Shown in pieces: positions 27,421 to 37,652 of a stretch of DNA of 64,000 bases. The DNA comes from Pseudochelatococcus lubricantis (GTDB taxonomy: Bacteria; Pseudomonadota; Alphaproteobacteria; Rhizobiales; Beijerinckiaceae). The DNA is taken from positions 992,001 through 1,056,000 of the forward strand of contig NZ_JBHLXC010000002.1 in assembly GCF_042432495.1 (NCBI RefSeq). Reading direction: 5' to 3'. Below the pieces are notes generated by a model. The model ran no database searches. It saw only the letters and a list, made by a program, of their open reading frames with translations, and was not told the origin of the DNA. Positions within the stretch are counted from its first letter, which is position 1. The number at the start of each line of letters is the position of its first letter. Position numbers and translations under genes: made by a program.

Positions 27421-30400
27421 CCGCCGGCCGGGGCGCCGCGCAGGCGGGTCTGCAGGCGGTCGAACAGCACGTAGACGGCGGGCGTGGTGTAAAGCGTCAG
27501 CAACTGGCTGAGCACGAGCCCGCCCACGATGGCCACGCCCAGCGGCTGGCGCATCTCCGCCCCTTCCCCGAGACCGACGGCGAGCGGCACCGCGCCGAGA
27601 ATCGCGGCGAACGTGGTCATCATGATCGGGCGGAAGCGCAGCAGGCAGGCCTCCACGATGGCGGCCTCCGGCGCGAGGCCGCGGCTGCGCTCGGCCTCGA
27701 TGGCGAAGTCGATCATCATGATGGCGTTCTTCTTCACGATGCCGATGAGCAGGAACACGCCGATGAGCGCCACGAGGCTGAATTCCATGCCCGCCAGCAT
27801 CAGGGCCGTCACCGCGCCTATGCCCGCCGAGGGCAGGGTGGAGAGGATCGTCAGCGGGTGGATGTAGCTCTCGTAGAGCATGCCGAGCACGATGTAGATG
27901 GTGAGAAGGGCCGCGAGAATCAGCCACGCCATCGATGAGGACATCTGCTGAAAGGTACGCGCGGTGCCCTCGAAACTGCCATGGATGGAGCGCGGCACGT
28001 TCAATTCCGCCATCACGCGGTTGATGGCGACGACGGCGTCGCTCAGCGCCGCCCCTTCCGCGAGGTTGAAGGAGATGGTGGAGGAGACGAACAGCCCTTG
28101 ATGGTTGACGGAGAGCGGCGTGGTGCCGAAGGCGTGGCTCGCGATGGCGGAAAGCGGGATCATGTCGCGCTTGGCCGTGCTGACGGCGGAGCCGGTGGAA
28201 GCCTGCCCGCGCCCCGTCACCGCGATCTGGTTGAGCATCTGGTTGCGCACCGGATCGTTGGCGACGTCGGCAGCGCTTGCCGCCTCGCCCCCGGAGGAGA
28301 CCGTGCCCGCGAGCGCGCCGCTCTGTTGGGTGGCGCTAATGGTGCCGCCCTTCGCGCTGATGTAGATGGCGTCGAGCGACCGGGGGCTCTCCAGATAGCG
28401 CGGCGCCAGCCCCATGACGATGCTGTACTGGTTCAACCGGTCGTAGATGGTGGAGACCGCGCGCTGGCCGAAGGCGTCATAGAGCGCGCCATTGATCTGG
28501 CTCATGCTGAGGCCGAAACGCGCCACCGCGTCGCGGTTGACGGCGAGGTCGACCTGAAGGCCGGCTTCCTCGCGGTCGGAGTCGATGTCGGTCAGCAGCG
28601 GCTCGTTCTTCAGCGCCTCGGTGATCTTCGGTACCCATGCGCGCAGCGCGCCGAGATCGTCGCTCTGCAGGGTGAACTGGTATTGCGAGCTGCTCTCGCG
28701 GCCGCCCACGCGCAGGTCCTGCACCGGGAACAGGAAGGTCGACGCGCCTTCCACGCGCGCGAACTGCGGGCGCAGCCGGTTGATGATCTGCCCGGCCGGA
28801 ATGCCGCGCTCGGCCAACGGCTTCAACGACACGTTGAGGAAGGCCGAATTGGCGCGCCCACCTGTGAATACGACGACGTTCTCCACCGCCGGATCGGCGC
28901 GCACGATCTTCTCGAACTCGGCGATCTTGTCGCGCAGGTTGAGGAAGGAGGTGCTCTGGTCCGCCCGCACGCCGCCGATCAGCGCGCCGGTGTCCTGCTG
29001 CGGCAGCAGGCCCTTGGGCACGATCATGAACAGATGGACGTTGAGGCCCACCGTGACCGCGAGCGTGAGCACCAGCAGCCAGGGGTGATGCAGGGCGGCG
29101 CGCAGCGTGCGCCCGTAGATGCGCGTCGTCGCGCTCATCAGGCGGGAGGGTCGCCGGGTTGCCTGCGAGCGCCCGAGCAGGCGCGCGCACATCATCGGTG
29201 TCGTGGTCAGCGAGACGAGAAGCGAGACGACGATCGTCACCGACAGCACCACCGCGAACTCGCGGAACATGCGCCCCGGCAGGCCGCCGAGCAGCAGCAG
29301 CGGAATGAAGACGGCAATGAGCGATATGCTCATGGACAACACGGTGAAGCTCACCTCCCGCGCCCCGGTGAGCGCGGCCTTCATCGGCTTCGTGCCGGCC
29401 TCCACGTGGCGCATGGTGTTTTCCAGCACCACGATGGCGTCGTCCACCACGAAGCCGGTGGCGACGATGAGCGCCATCAGCGAGAAGTTGTTGAGGCTGT
29501 AGCCGAGCCAGTACATCGCCCCGAAGCTGACGACGAGCGACACCGGCACCGCCACTGCGGGGATCAGCGTTGCCCGCCAGTCGCGCAGGAAGAGATAGAC
29601 GACGAGGATGACGAGCGCGATGGAGGCGACGAGCGTGAACTGGACGTCGACCATCGAGGCGCGGATCGTCGTGGTGCGGTCCAGCGCGACGGACAGATCG
29701 ATGCCCGCCGGGATGGCGGCGCGCAACTGCGGCAGCAGGGCTTTCACCGCGTCGACGGTTTCGATGATGTTGGCGCCGGGCATGCGCGAAAGCGTCAGCA
29801 GCACGGCGGGCTCGCCGTTGAACAGACCCCGGTTGCGGACGTTCTCGACCGAGTCCGTGACGGCTGCGACATCGGACAGCCGCACCGGCGCGTCGTTGCG
29901 CCAGGCGACGATCAGCGGGCGGTAGTGCTCCGCGAGGCGATAGGGCTCGTTGGTGTAGATCTGCCAACGCCGGTCGCCGTATTCGATGGCGCCCTTGGGG
30001 CTGTTGGCGTTGGCGGCCGAAAGCGCGGCGCGCACGTCTTCGAGCCCGATGCCGTAGTTGAAGAGGGCCGTGGGGTTGATGTCCACGCGCACCGCCGGCA
30101 GCGAGCTGCCGCTGACGCCCACCTGCCCGATGCCTTCCACCTGCGACAGTTTCTGCGACAGCACGGTGGAAGCCGCGTCGTAGAGATCGCCCAGGCCCAG
30201 TGTTTGCGAGGTGAGGGCGAGCAGCATCACCGGCGCGTCGGCGGGGTTCGCCTTGCGGTAGGTGGGGTTGGAGCGCATGGCGGTGGGCAGGTCCGCGCGC
30301 GCGGCGGAAATCGCCGCCTGCACGTCGCGTGCCGCGCCGTCGATGTCGCGGTTGAGGCCGAATTGCAGCACGATGCGCGTCGAGCCCTGCGAACTCGACG

Positions 30401-30644
30401 AGGTGATCTCCGTCACGTCCGCGATCTGTCCGAGATGGCGTTCGAGCGGCATGGCGACGCTGGTGGCCATGATCTCCGGGCTCGCGCCGGACATCGAGGC
30501 CGTCACCTGGATGGTGGGGAAGTCGACTTGCGGCAGCGGCGAGACCGGCAGGCTGAAATAGGCGAGCATGCCGGCGAGTGCGAGGCCGATGGTCAGCAGC
30601 GTCGTCGCGACCGGTCGGCGGATGAACGGCGCGGAAATGTTCAT
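27396..30644 (-). CDS. mdtC: RND efflux permease, MdtC-like
   Basis: 1082 residues starting MNISAPFIRRPVATTLLTIG at ATG 30644, which overlaps the upstream permease stop by four bases. Twelve membrane helices and two large periplasmic loops are evident, with G-F-V-V-D-D-A-I-V-V-L-E-N in helix 4 carrying the proton-relay aspartates and P-L-x-L-L-G-G-L-P-G-R in the next segment. MdtB and MdtC form a heterotrimer with MdtA exporting bile salts, novobiocin and similar compounds. The 3' end overlaps the convergent C26 gene by 25 bases. Confidence 0.9.
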   Translation of the reverse strand: MNISAPFIRRPVATTLLTIGLALAGMLAYFSLPVSPLPQVDFPTIQVTASMSGASPEIMATSVAMPLERHLGQIADVTEITSSSSQGSTRIVLQFGLNRDIDGAARDVQAAISAARADLPTAMRSNPTYRKANPADAPVMLLALTSQTLGLGDLYDAASTVLSQKLSQVEGIGQVGVSGSSLPAVRVDINPTALFNYGIGLEDVRAALSAANANSPKGAIEYGDRRWQIYTNEPYRLAEHYRPLIVAWRNDAPVRLSDVAAVTDSVENVRNRGLFNGEPAVLLTLSRMPGANIIETVDAVKALLPQLRAAIPAGIDLSVALDRTTTIRASMVDVQFTLVASIALVILVVYLFLRDWRATLIPAVAVPVSLVVSFGAMYWLGYSLNNFSLMALIVATGFVVDDAIVVLENTMRHVEAGTKPMKAALTGAREVSFTVLSMSISLIAVFIPLLLLGGLPGRMFREFAVVLSVTIVVSLLVSLTTTPMMCARLLGRSQATRRPSRLMSATTRIYGRTLRAALHHPWLLVLTLAVTVGLNVHLFMIVPKGLLPQQDTGALIGGVRADQSTSFLNLRDKIAEFEKIVRADPAVENVVVFTGGRANSAFLNVSLKPLAERGIPAGQIINRLRPQFARVEGASTFLFPVQDLRVGGRESSSQYQFTLQSDDLGALRAWVPKITEALKNEPLLTDIDSDREEAGLQVDLAVNRDAVARFGLSMSQINGALYDAFGQRAVSTIYDRLNQYSIVMGLAPRYLESPRSLDAIYISAKGGTISATQQSGALAGTVSSGGEAASAADVANDPVRNQMLNQIAVTGRGQASTGSAVSTAKRDMIPLSAIASHAFGTTPLSVNHQGLFVSSTISFNLAEGAALSDAVVAINRVMAELNVPRSIHGSFEGTARTFQQMSSSMAWLILAALLTIYIVLGMLYESYIHPLTILSTLPSAGIGAVTALMLAGMEFSLVALIGVFLLIGIVKKNAIMMIDFAIEAERSRGLAPEAAIVEACLLRFRPIMMTTFAAILGAVPLAVGLGEGAEMRQPLGVAIVGGLVLSQLLTLYTTPAVYVLFDRLQTRLRGAPAGGQRERAAA

Positions 30645-33600
30645 GGCAGCGCCCTGTCCGGCTCCTCGTCTTCTTCCTCGTCCCTTGTGCGGGTGTCGAG
30701 CACGCGCGCCAGCCTGTCGAACGCGAGGTAGATGACGGGCGTCGTGAACAGCGTCAGCGCCTGGCTGACGATGAGGCCGCCGACGATGGTGATGCCGAGC
30801 GGCTGGCGCAGTTCCGAGCCCGCGCCGTCGCCCAGCATCAGCGGCAGGCCGGAGAAAAGCGCCGCGAAGGTCGTCATCAGGATGGGGCGGAAGCGCAGCA
30901 GGCACGCTTCATGGATCGCCGCGCGCGGCGGCAGGCCCCGGTTGCGCTCCGCGTCAAGCGCGAAGTCGATCATCATGATGGCGTTCTTCTTCACGATGCC
31001 GATCAGCAGCACGATGCCGATGATGCCGATGATGTCGAGTTCGCGCTGCATCCAGATGAGCGCCAGCAGCGCGCCGATGCCGGCCGAGGGCAGCGTGGAG
31101 AGGATCGTGACCGGGTGCACGTAGCTCTCGTAGAGAACGCCGAGCACGATATACATGGCCGCGACAGCCGCGACGAGCAGCAGCACCTGGTTCGTGAGCG
31201 CCGCCTCGAACGCCAGCGCCGAACCCTGGAAGGAGGTCGTGACGCTCGCCGGCAGGCCCATGCCCGCGGCGGTCGCGCGGATGGCGTCCACCGCCTGGCC
31301 CAGCGCGACGCCCTGCGCGAGGTTGAAGGAGATGGTGGCGGTCGGGAACTGGCTGCGGTGGTTGAGCTGTAGCGGCGCGAGCCGTTCCGTCACCGTGGCG
31401 ATGGCCGACAAAGGCACCTGCCCGCCGCCCGCCGACGGCAGGTAGATGTCCCGCAGCGAGGCCGGCGTGAACTGCAGCGCGGGATCGGCCTCCAGAATGA
31501 CACGGTACTGGTTCGCCTGCGTGAAGATGGTGGAGACGATGCGCTGGCCGAAGGCGCTGTAGAGCGCGTTGTCGACGGTGGCCGTGGTGATGCCGTAGCG
31601 CGCCGCCGTGTCGCGGTCGACGGTGACCTGCGCCGCGAGGCCGCGCTCCAGCAGGTTGCTCGTCACGTCTTCGAGCTGGGGCAGGGCCTGCAGCGACTCC
31701 ACCATGCGCGGCACCCACGCGGACAGCACGTCCGGATCGGCATCGTCGAGTACGAACTGGTATTGCGTGCGGCTCGCGGTGGAATCGATGGTGAGGTCCT
31801 GCACCGGCTGCATATAGAGGCTGACGCCGGGCACCCCGGCGGCCTCGGCGGTGATCCTGCGCACGATCTCGCTCGCCGGGGCGGTGCGCTCGCTGCGCGG
31901 CTTCAGCTCGATCTGGAAGCGGCCGGTGTTGAGCGTCAGGTTGGTGCCGTCGACGCCGATGTACGACGTGACGCTCGCCACGTCCGCGTCGGCGAGGATG
32001 ACAGCGGCGAGCTTCTGCTGCCGCTCCGCCATGCCGGCGAAGGAGACGGACTGCCCGGCCTCGGAGACGCCGAGAATGAGGCCCGTATCCTGCACCGGAA
32101 AAAAGCCCTTCGGAACGACAATGTAAAGCCAGACGGTGAGCGCCAGCGTGCCTGCGGCGACGATGAGCGTGATCCAGCCGTGGTCCAGCACGACGTCGAG
32201 CATGCGGCCGTAGCCGTCGACGATGCCATCGAACCATGTCCGGCGCGCCGCGCGCGGATCGTGCCCCGCGCGGCGCAGGATTTTCGCGCACAGCATCGGC
32301 ACCAGCGTCAGCGAGACCACTGCCGAGATCAGGATGGTGACGGCGAGCGTGATGGCGAATTCGCGAAACAGCCGCCCCACGACATCGGCCATGAACAGCA
32401 GGGGGATCAGCACCGCGATGAGTGAAAGGGTCAGCGATATGATGGTGAAGCCGATCTGCCGCGCACCCTTCAGCGCCGCGTCCAGCGGCTTTTCGCCCTT
32501 CTCGATGTAGCGGGCGATGTTCTCGATCATCACGATGGCATCGTCCACGACGAAGCCGGTGGCGATGGTCAGCGCCATCAGCGACAGATTGTTGAGGCTG
32601 AAGCCGCACAGATACATCACCGCGAAGGTGCCGACGAGCGACAGCGGTACCGAAAGGCTCGGGATGACCGTGGCGGGAATGTTGCGCAGGAACAGGAAGA
32701 TGACGAGCACCACGAGGCCGATGGCCATCATCAGCTCCCGCTGCACGTCCTGCACGGAAGCGCGGATAGTCTCGGTGCGGTCGGACATCACCGCGACGTC
32801 GACCGAGGCGGGCAGCGTTTCCGTGAGCGCGGGCAGCATGGCCTTGACGTTGTCCACGACGTCGATGACATTTGCGCCCGGCTGGCGGCGGATGTTGATG
32901 AGGATGGCCGGCCTGATGTCTGCCCCGCTGTGCCCCGCCCACGCGCCAAGGCGCTCGTTCTCCGCGCCGTCGACGACTTCCGCCACGTCCGAAAGCCGGA
33001 CCGGCGCACCGTTCCTGTAGGCGACGACGATATCCCGGAACTCGTCGATGCCCTTCAGCTGGTCGTTAGACTGGATGGCGTAGGCCTGCTGCGGGCCGTC
33101 GAAACTGCCCTTCGGCGTGTTCACGTTGGCGTTGCCGATGGTGGAGCGCAGGTCGTCGATGTTGAGGCCATAGGCGGCCAGCGCCAGCGTATTGGCGCGC
33201 ACCCGCACGGCCGGGCGCTGTCCGCCCGCGAGCGTCACCAGCCCGACGCCCGCCACCTGCGAGATTCGCTGCGCGAGGCGCGTCTCGACCATGTCCTGCA
33301 CCTGTGTCAGCGGCAGGGTGGCCGAAGTCAGGGCAAGCGTCATCACCGGCGCATCGGCCGGGTTGACCTTGGCATAGATCGGCGGCGCGGGCAGGTCGGA
33401 GGGCAGCAGGTTGCCCGCCGCATTGATCGCCGCCTGTACCTGCTGGCCCGCGATATCGATGCCGAGATCGAGATTGAATTGCAGCGTGATGACGGACGCG
33501 CCCGCCGCCGATGTGGAGGACATCTGCCGCAGACCCGGCATCTGCCCGAGCTGGCGCTCCAGCGGCGCGGTGACGGACGCGACCATGACCTCCGGCGAGG

Positions 33601-33808
33601 CGCCGGGGTAGAAAGTCTGCACCTGGATGGTGGGGTAGTCGACCTCCGGCAGGGCCGCGAGAGGCAGGTTGCGGAAGGCGATGACGCCGACGATCAGCAG
33701 CGCCAGCATCATCAGCGTGGTGGCCACCGGCCGCAGGATGAACGGGCGGGAGATGTTCACCGACGTGCCGCCGTCATCCGGCGCGCCGGCATCCCGAGCA
33801 TCGCTCAT
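30641..33808 (-). CDS. mdtB: RND efflux permease, MdtB-like
   Basis: 1055 residues. After a short charged N-terminus the first helix begins FILRPVATTLMMLALLIVGV. G-F-V-V-D-D-A-I-V-M-I-E-N holds the helix-4 aspartates, and T-L-P-S-A-G-I-G-A-L-L-A-L lies in the C-terminal half. It is paralogous to the following MdtC-like gene. The start overlaps the MFP stop by four bases (ATGA), so the three genes are translationally coupled. Confidence 0.9.
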   Translation of the reverse strand: MSDARDAGAPDDGGTSVNISRPFILRPVATTLMMLALLIVGVIAFRNLPLAALPEVDYPTIQVQTFYPGASPEVMVASVTAPLERQLGQMPGLRQMSSTSAAGASVITLQFNLDLGIDIAGQQVQAAINAAGNLLPSDLPAPPIYAKVNPADAPVMTLALTSATLPLTQVQDMVETRLAQRISQVAGVGLVTLAGGQRPAVRVRANTLALAAYGLNIDDLRSTIGNANVNTPKGSFDGPQQAYAIQSNDQLKGIDEFRDIVVAYRNGAPVRLSDVAEVVDGAENERLGAWAGHSGADIRPAILINIRRQPGANVIDVVDNVKAMLPALTETLPASVDVAVMSDRTETIRASVQDVQRELMMAIGLVVLVIFLFLRNIPATVIPSLSVPLSLVGTFAVMYLCGFSLNNLSLMALTIATGFVVDDAIVMIENIARYIEKGEKPLDAALKGARQIGFTIISLTLSLIAVLIPLLFMADVVGRLFREFAITLAVTILISAVVSLTLVPMLCAKILRRAGHDPRAARRTWFDGIVDGYGRMLDVVLDHGWITLIVAAGTLALTVWLYIVVPKGFFPVQDTGLILGVSEAGQSVSFAGMAERQQKLAAVILADADVASVTSYIGVDGTNLTLNTGRFQIELKPRSERTAPASEIVRRITAEAAGVPGVSLYMQPVQDLTIDSTASRTQYQFVLDDADPDVLSAWVPRMVESLQALPQLEDVTSNLLERGLAAQVTVDRDTAARYGITTATVDNALYSAFGQRIVSTIFTQANQYRVILEADPALQFTPASLRDIYLPSAGGGQVPLSAIATVTERLAPLQLNHRSQFPTATISFNLAQGVALGQAVDAIRATAAGMGLPASVTTSFQGSALAFEAALTNQVLLLVAAVAAMYIVLGVLYESYVHPVTILSTLPSAGIGALLALIWMQRELDIIGIIGIVLLIGIVKKNAIMMIDFALDAERNRGLPPRAAIHEACLLRFRPILMTTFAALFSGLPLMLGDGAGSELRQPLGITIVGGLIVSQALTLFTTPVIYLAFDRLARVLDTRTRDEEEDEEPDRALP

Positions 33809-35187
33809 GGCGAAGCGCCGCCGGCTGGCGAGGCGCCGCCCGCCGGAGAGGCGCGGCCGGCGGGGTTGTTGCCGCCGTTCGCCGGGGTGCGGCGCTGACG
33901 CGATTCGCGCGGCGGCTGCCCGGCTGCGGCCGGTGCGGCCGGAGACGCTGCGGGAGCCGGGGGCCTGTCGCCCGGCAGGGAGACCTGCATTCCCTCGCGC
34001 AGCCGGTCCGAGCCGTCAGTGACGACAAGATCGCCCGGCTGGAGCCCTTCCTGCACCGCCACGACGTCGGAGGTGGAATAGCCAGTGGTGATGGGGCGGA
34101 TGCTGACGGTCTTGCTGTCCTTGTCGATCAGCCAGGCATAGGTGCCGGGCGCACCGCTGAGCCGCGCCGAGGCCGGGATCACGACAGCGTCCCTCACCGT
34201 GTCGATGCGCAGCTCGACATTGACAAACTGGTTCGGAAACAACGCCTTGTCGGCATTGTCGAAGACGGCGCGCAGGCGCACGGTGCCCGTGGTCGTGTCG
34301 ATCAGGTTGTCGAGGGTGGCGAGTCGCCCTTCCGCCAGTTTGTTGACGCGGTTGCGGTCGTAGAGCGTCACGGGCAGCGTCTCGCCGGACGTCAGCCGGC
34401 GGTTGATGGCCGTGACCTGATCCTCGGGCACGCTGAACAGCACCGAAATCGGCGCCATCTGGGTAATGGTGACGAGGCCGTTCGTGTCGCCCGTCTGGGC
34501 GTAGTTGCCCTCGTCGATCTGGCGCAGACCGGCGCGGCCGGCGATCGGCGCCGTGGTGCGGGTGTATTCCAGGTTGAGTTCGGCGGTGCGCACGGCGGCG
34601 GCACTGGCCTGCACCGTGGCCTGAAGCTGGCTGACGGTGGCGGTCTGCGTGTCGAGCTGCTGGCGGGCGATGGCGTTCTGGCGCACCAGCGATTGGTAGC
34701 GGGCGAGGTCGGTCAGCGCGCTCTTCAACTCCGCCTCATCGCGCGCGAGCTGGCCGCGCGACTGATCGAGCGCAAGCTGGTAGGGACGCGGGTCGACCTC
34801 TGCGACGAGCGCGCCCTTCTCCACTTGCTGCCCCTCCGAGAACGCGATGCGCGTGATCTGGCCGGCGACGCGCGTGCGTGCGGTGACGGTGGCGAGCGGC
34901 GTGACGGTGCCGAGCGCCTGCACGGTGACCGGGATGTCGGCGCGTGTCACCGCCGCCGCGCCGACGGGCATCGCCGCCGGCTGGCCGGAGCGCGGGCCGA
35001 ACGGGCGCTGCGCGGTTTGCGCGTTTTCGGCAGGGCGCAGAAAGACGACGACTGCCGCCGTCGCCGCCGCGAGCACCAGCAGCCAGACGATGCGCACCAG
35101 CCACGGCCGCCGGCGCTTGCCGCTGCCCTGTGCGCCGCCGGCCGCCGTTGTGGCTTCATGCTGCTGCGGCCCGGTGGGTGACAGCAT
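33805..35187 (-). CDS. mdtA: RND periplasmic adaptor (membrane fusion protein), MdtA-like
   Basis: 460 residues with an N-terminal membrane anchor (VRIVWLLVLAAATAAVVVFL). The lipoyl half-motifs A-L-G-T-V-T-P-L and L-V-A-E-V-D-P-R-P-Y flank a hairpin of about 75 residues, then the barrel R-T-T-A-P-I-A-G-R-A-G-L-R. The last 60 residues are low complexity, Pro/Ala/Gly/Ser, ending in two perfect copies of SPAGGA. First gene of the mdtABC-type operon; no TolC-like outer-membrane gene follows. Confidence 0.9.
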   Translation of the reverse strand: MLSPTGPQQHEATTAAGGAQGSGKRRRPWLVRIVWLLVLAAATAAVVVFLRPAENAQTAQRPFGPRSGQPAAMPVGAAAVTRADIPVTVQALGTVTPLATVTARTRVAGQITRIAFSEGQQVEKGALVAEVDPRPYQLALDQSRGQLARDEAELKSALTDLARYQSLVRQNAIARQQLDTQTATVSQLQATVQASAAAVRTAELNLEYTRTTAPIAGRAGLRQIDEGNYAQTGDTNGLVTITQMAPISVLFSVPEDQVTAINRRLTSGETLPVTLYDRNRVNKLAEGRLATLDNLIDTTTGTVRLRAVFDNADKALFPNQFVNVELRIDTVRDAVVIPASARLSGAPGTYAWLIDKDSKTVSIRPITTGYSTSDVVAVQEGLQPGDLVVTDGSDRLREGMQVSLPGDRPPAPAASPAAPAAAGQPPRESRQRRTPANGGNNPAGRASPAGGASPAGGASP

Positions 35188-35509
35188 CCGTCGCTCTCCC
35201 GCAATTCTCTCGTCCGGCGGTCGTCACCGTTCCGCAGGACGACGGTTTCCGCATCCCGTGCCTGAGCTATGGGGGCATGGAAGTCGTTTGATCAAGGCCT
35301 TTGCGCTCTTTCTCGGATTAAGATTTGCTCATATTGCGGCAAAGTAAGGCGACGTCTGCCTTTCGCGTCGGCGACGGACGGGAAATGAGGACTTGGCAAC
35401 ACGGCGCGAGGGCTGCTAGTGTGTTCGCAACTAACAATTCTGGGATGCTCCCCGACGTGTATGCGGCGAAGACTGCGCGCGCCGGCAGCATCCCGACAGG
35501 ATCAAGGCC
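35188..35509. other. Divergent promoter region between mdtA-like and ppx-like genes
   Basis: 322 bases without a gene. No clear palindrome or sigma-70 promoter stands out, although the stretch from about 35310 to 35350 is AT-richer. No regulator gene for the pump lies nearby. Confidence 0.35.
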
Positions 35510-36742
35510 GTGACGGTCAATGACGAAGCTGTGGGCAGCTATGCCGTAGCCACGGCCGAGCCGGCTGACGTGTGTCAGCGGCGCGGCGCGGCGAGGATGG
35601 CGGAGCCATCCGGAGTTGGAGCGCGGACGACGCGCGAGCCAGGGCCGCGTCTTGCCTCCAGACAGCGGGAGGCCGCGCGCACCTATGCCGCGCTCGACCT
35701 CGGCACCAACAACTGCCGCCTGCTCGTGGCGGAACCAACCTACGACAGTTTCCGTGTCGTCGACGCCTTCTCGCGCATCGTACGGCTGGGCGAGGGGCTG
35801 ACCAGCGTCAACCGGCTGGGTGAGGACGCCATATCCCGCGCCATCGAGGCGTTGAAGGTCTGCCGGGCGAAGATGGATGCGCGCCGGGTGGGGCGGGCGC
35901 GCATGATCGCGACCGAAGCCTGCCGCGCCGCGGCCAACGGGCAGGACTTCATCGACCGCGTCGAGGACGAGACGGGACTGATGCTCGAAATCGTCAACCG
36001 CGAGACGGAAGCGCTGCTCGCTGTCAGCGGGTGCACCGGGCTCGCCGACCCGGCGGCGGAGAGCGTGCTCGTGTTCGACATCGGCGGCGGCTCGACGGAA
36101 CTCGTCTGGACATGCGCGCGCAAGCATGCGGGACGCGGCAACGGCCGCACCCAGGGGGCGCAGGGGCGCGGACGCCACCACGGTGGCGCCTCGCGCCAAA
36201 ATGGCCATCACGGCAGGGACGACAGCGGCCATTGCGTGCGCGCGTGGGAATCGCTGCCGATGGGCGTCGTCACGCTCGCCGAGCGGTATGGCGGCGTCGA
36301 GGTCACGCCCGCGGTGTTCGCCGCCATGGTGAGGGAGGTCGAGCGCCACCTCGCGCCATTCGCCTGGCGCGCGCGCGACGCATCGCGGATGAAGGGCTTC
36401 CACCTGCTCGGCACCTCGGGCACCGTCACCACCATCGCCGGCGTCCATCTCGACCTGCCCCGCTACGACCGGCGGCAGGTTGACGGCCTGTGGATGAAAG
36501 ACCGCGACGTCAGCGAGGCCATTGCCCATCTGCTGAACTGCTCTTATGCGCAGCGGGTGGCCAACCCGTGCATCGGCAATGACAGGGCGGACCTCGTGCT
36601 CGCAGGCTGCGCCATTCTGGAGGCTATCCGCCGCGCGTTTCCGAGCCCGCGCCTGCGCGTCGCCGACAGGGGGTTGCGCGAGGGCATCCTGCTCAACATG
36701 ATGCGGGAAGATAACGTCTGGGACAGGGGACCGAAGGCGTGA
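35510..36742 (+). CDS. Ppx/GppA phosphatase family protein
   Basis: 410 residues with a GTG start; the first 55 residues are a variable extension. The ASKHA-fold motifs are A-A-L-D-L-G-T-N-N-C-R-L-L-V near 60, F-D-I-G-G-G-S-T-E-L near 189 and G-T-S-G-T-V-T-T-I-A-G near 303. Such proteins hydrolyse polyphosphate or pppGpp. Between the second phosphate motif and the conserved S-L-P-M-G-V-V-T-L is a low-complexity insertion of about 40 residues rich in Gly, His, Arg and Gln (near 200-243). It overlaps rlmE by four bases. Confidence 0.88.
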   Translation: MTVNDEAVGSYAVATAEPADVCQRRGAARMAEPSGVGARTTREPGPRLASRQREAARTYAALDLGTNNCRLLVAEPTYDSFRVVDAFSRIVRLGEGLTSVNRLGEDAISRAIEALKVCRAKMDARRVGRARMIATEACRAAANGQDFIDRVEDETGLMLEIVNRETEALLAVSGCTGLADPAAESVLVFDIGGGSTELVWTCARKHAGRGNGRTQGAQGRGRHHGGASRQNGHHGRDDSGHCVRAWESLPMGVVTLAERYGGVEVTPAVFAAMVREVERHLAPFAWRARDASRMKGFHLLGTSGTVTTIAGVHLDLPRYDRRQVDGLWMKDRDVSEAIAHLLNCSYAQRVANPCIGNDRADLVLAGCAILEAIRRAFPSPRLRVADRGLREGILLNMMREDNVWDRGPKA

Positions 36743-37479
36743 GTACGGAACGGAGCGGCGGCAAGGGCAAGGCCGGCGAGGGCACGCGCGCGCTGAAGGT
36801 GCGTGTGAAGACGGCGGCCAAGCGCTCCGTCGCTTCCGCCCGCTGGCTGGAACGCCAGTTGAACGACCCCTATGTGGCACGCGCCAGGCGCGAGGGCTAC
36901 CGCTCGCGCGCGGCGTTCAAGCTGCTGGAAATCGATGAGAAATACAAGCTGCTGAAGCCCGGCCAGCGCGTCGTCGATCTCGGCGCCGCGCCGGGCGGCT
37001 GGTCGCAGGTGGCGGCGCGCAAGGTCGGCATCGGCGCTGGCAGGGGCCGGGTCGTCGGCATCGATCTGCTGGAGATCGAGCCCATGCCGGGTGTGGATTT
37101 CATCCAGCTCGACTTCCTCGCCCCCGAGGCTCCCGCGCGGCTGATGGAACTGCTGGGCGGGCCGGCCGATCTCGTGCTGTCCGATATGGCCGCCAACGCC
37201 ACCGGCCACAAGAAGACGGACCACCTGAAGATCATGGGGCTGGCGGAAACCGCGCTCGACTTCGCGCGGCAGGTGCTCGCGCCGGGCGGCGGCTTCCTCG
37301 CCAAGGTGCTGCAGGGCGGCACCGAGAACGCATTGCTGGCCGACATGAAGCGCGATTTCACCACCGTGCGCCACGTCAAGCCGGCGGCGAGCCGCAGCGA
37401 TTCGGCGGAACTCTACGTACTCGCGATCGGCTACCGCGGCAGGCCGACCGAGATCGTGACGCCGGACGACGGGGCATGA
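36739..37479 (+). CDS. rlmE: 23S rRNA (uridine-2'-O)-methyltransferase RlmE (FtsJ)
   Basis: 246 residues from GTG 36739, overlapping the ppx-like stop (GTGA). The K-D-K-E tetrad is visible: K in S-R-A-A-F-K-L, D in L-S-D-M-A-A-N, K in F-L-A-K-V and E in S-A-E-L-Y-V-L-A. The SAM site is V-V-D-L-G-A-A-P-G-G-W-S. It methylates U2552 of 23S rRNA. The N-terminal 45 residues are a Lys/Arg-rich extension not essential to the fold. Confidence 0.93.
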   Translation: MSTERSGGKGKAGEGTRALKVRVKTAAKRSVASARWLERQLNDPYVARARREGYRSRAAFKLLEIDEKYKLLKPGQRVVDLGAAPGGWSQVAARKVGIGAGRGRVVGIDLLEIEPMPGVDFIQLDFLAPEAPARLMELLGGPADLVLSDMAANATGHKKTDHLKIMGLAETALDFARQVLAPGGGFLAKVLQGGTENALLADMKRDFTTVRHVKPAASRSDSAELYVLAIGYRGRPTEIVTPDDGA

Positions 37480-37601
37480 CGCGGCGCTGCCGCGCCGATG
37501 CAACGGGGCGATCTTATTTCCCCTTTTTTGACGGGTTTGCGCTTGACCGATCGTTTCGTCTGGACTAGCTTTTCAGCAACTTTGAGGAAAGCACGCGCAT
37601 C

Positions 37602-37652
37602 ATGCACATGAACCTTATCGTAACGGGGGCGCCATCGACGGAGCGGGAATAA
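37602..37652 (+). CDS. Putative ilv leader peptide
   Basis: A 16-codon frame, MHMNLIVTGAPSTERE, preceded by TTTGAGGAAAG. It contains consecutive Leu, Ile and Val codons (37614-37622), precisely the end products of the downstream acetolactate synthase pathway. It ends about 26 bases before a strong intrinsic terminator and 129 bases before ilvI. This is the layout of a ribosome-mediated attenuator. Confidence 0.7.
   Translation: MHMNLIVTGAPSTERE

Noticed and set aside
27981..30731. 916-codon open frame antisense to the MdtC-like gene
   Set aside because: Composition is Arg/His/Asp/Gly-rich as expected for an antisense mirror of an RND gene; no motif or start signal.
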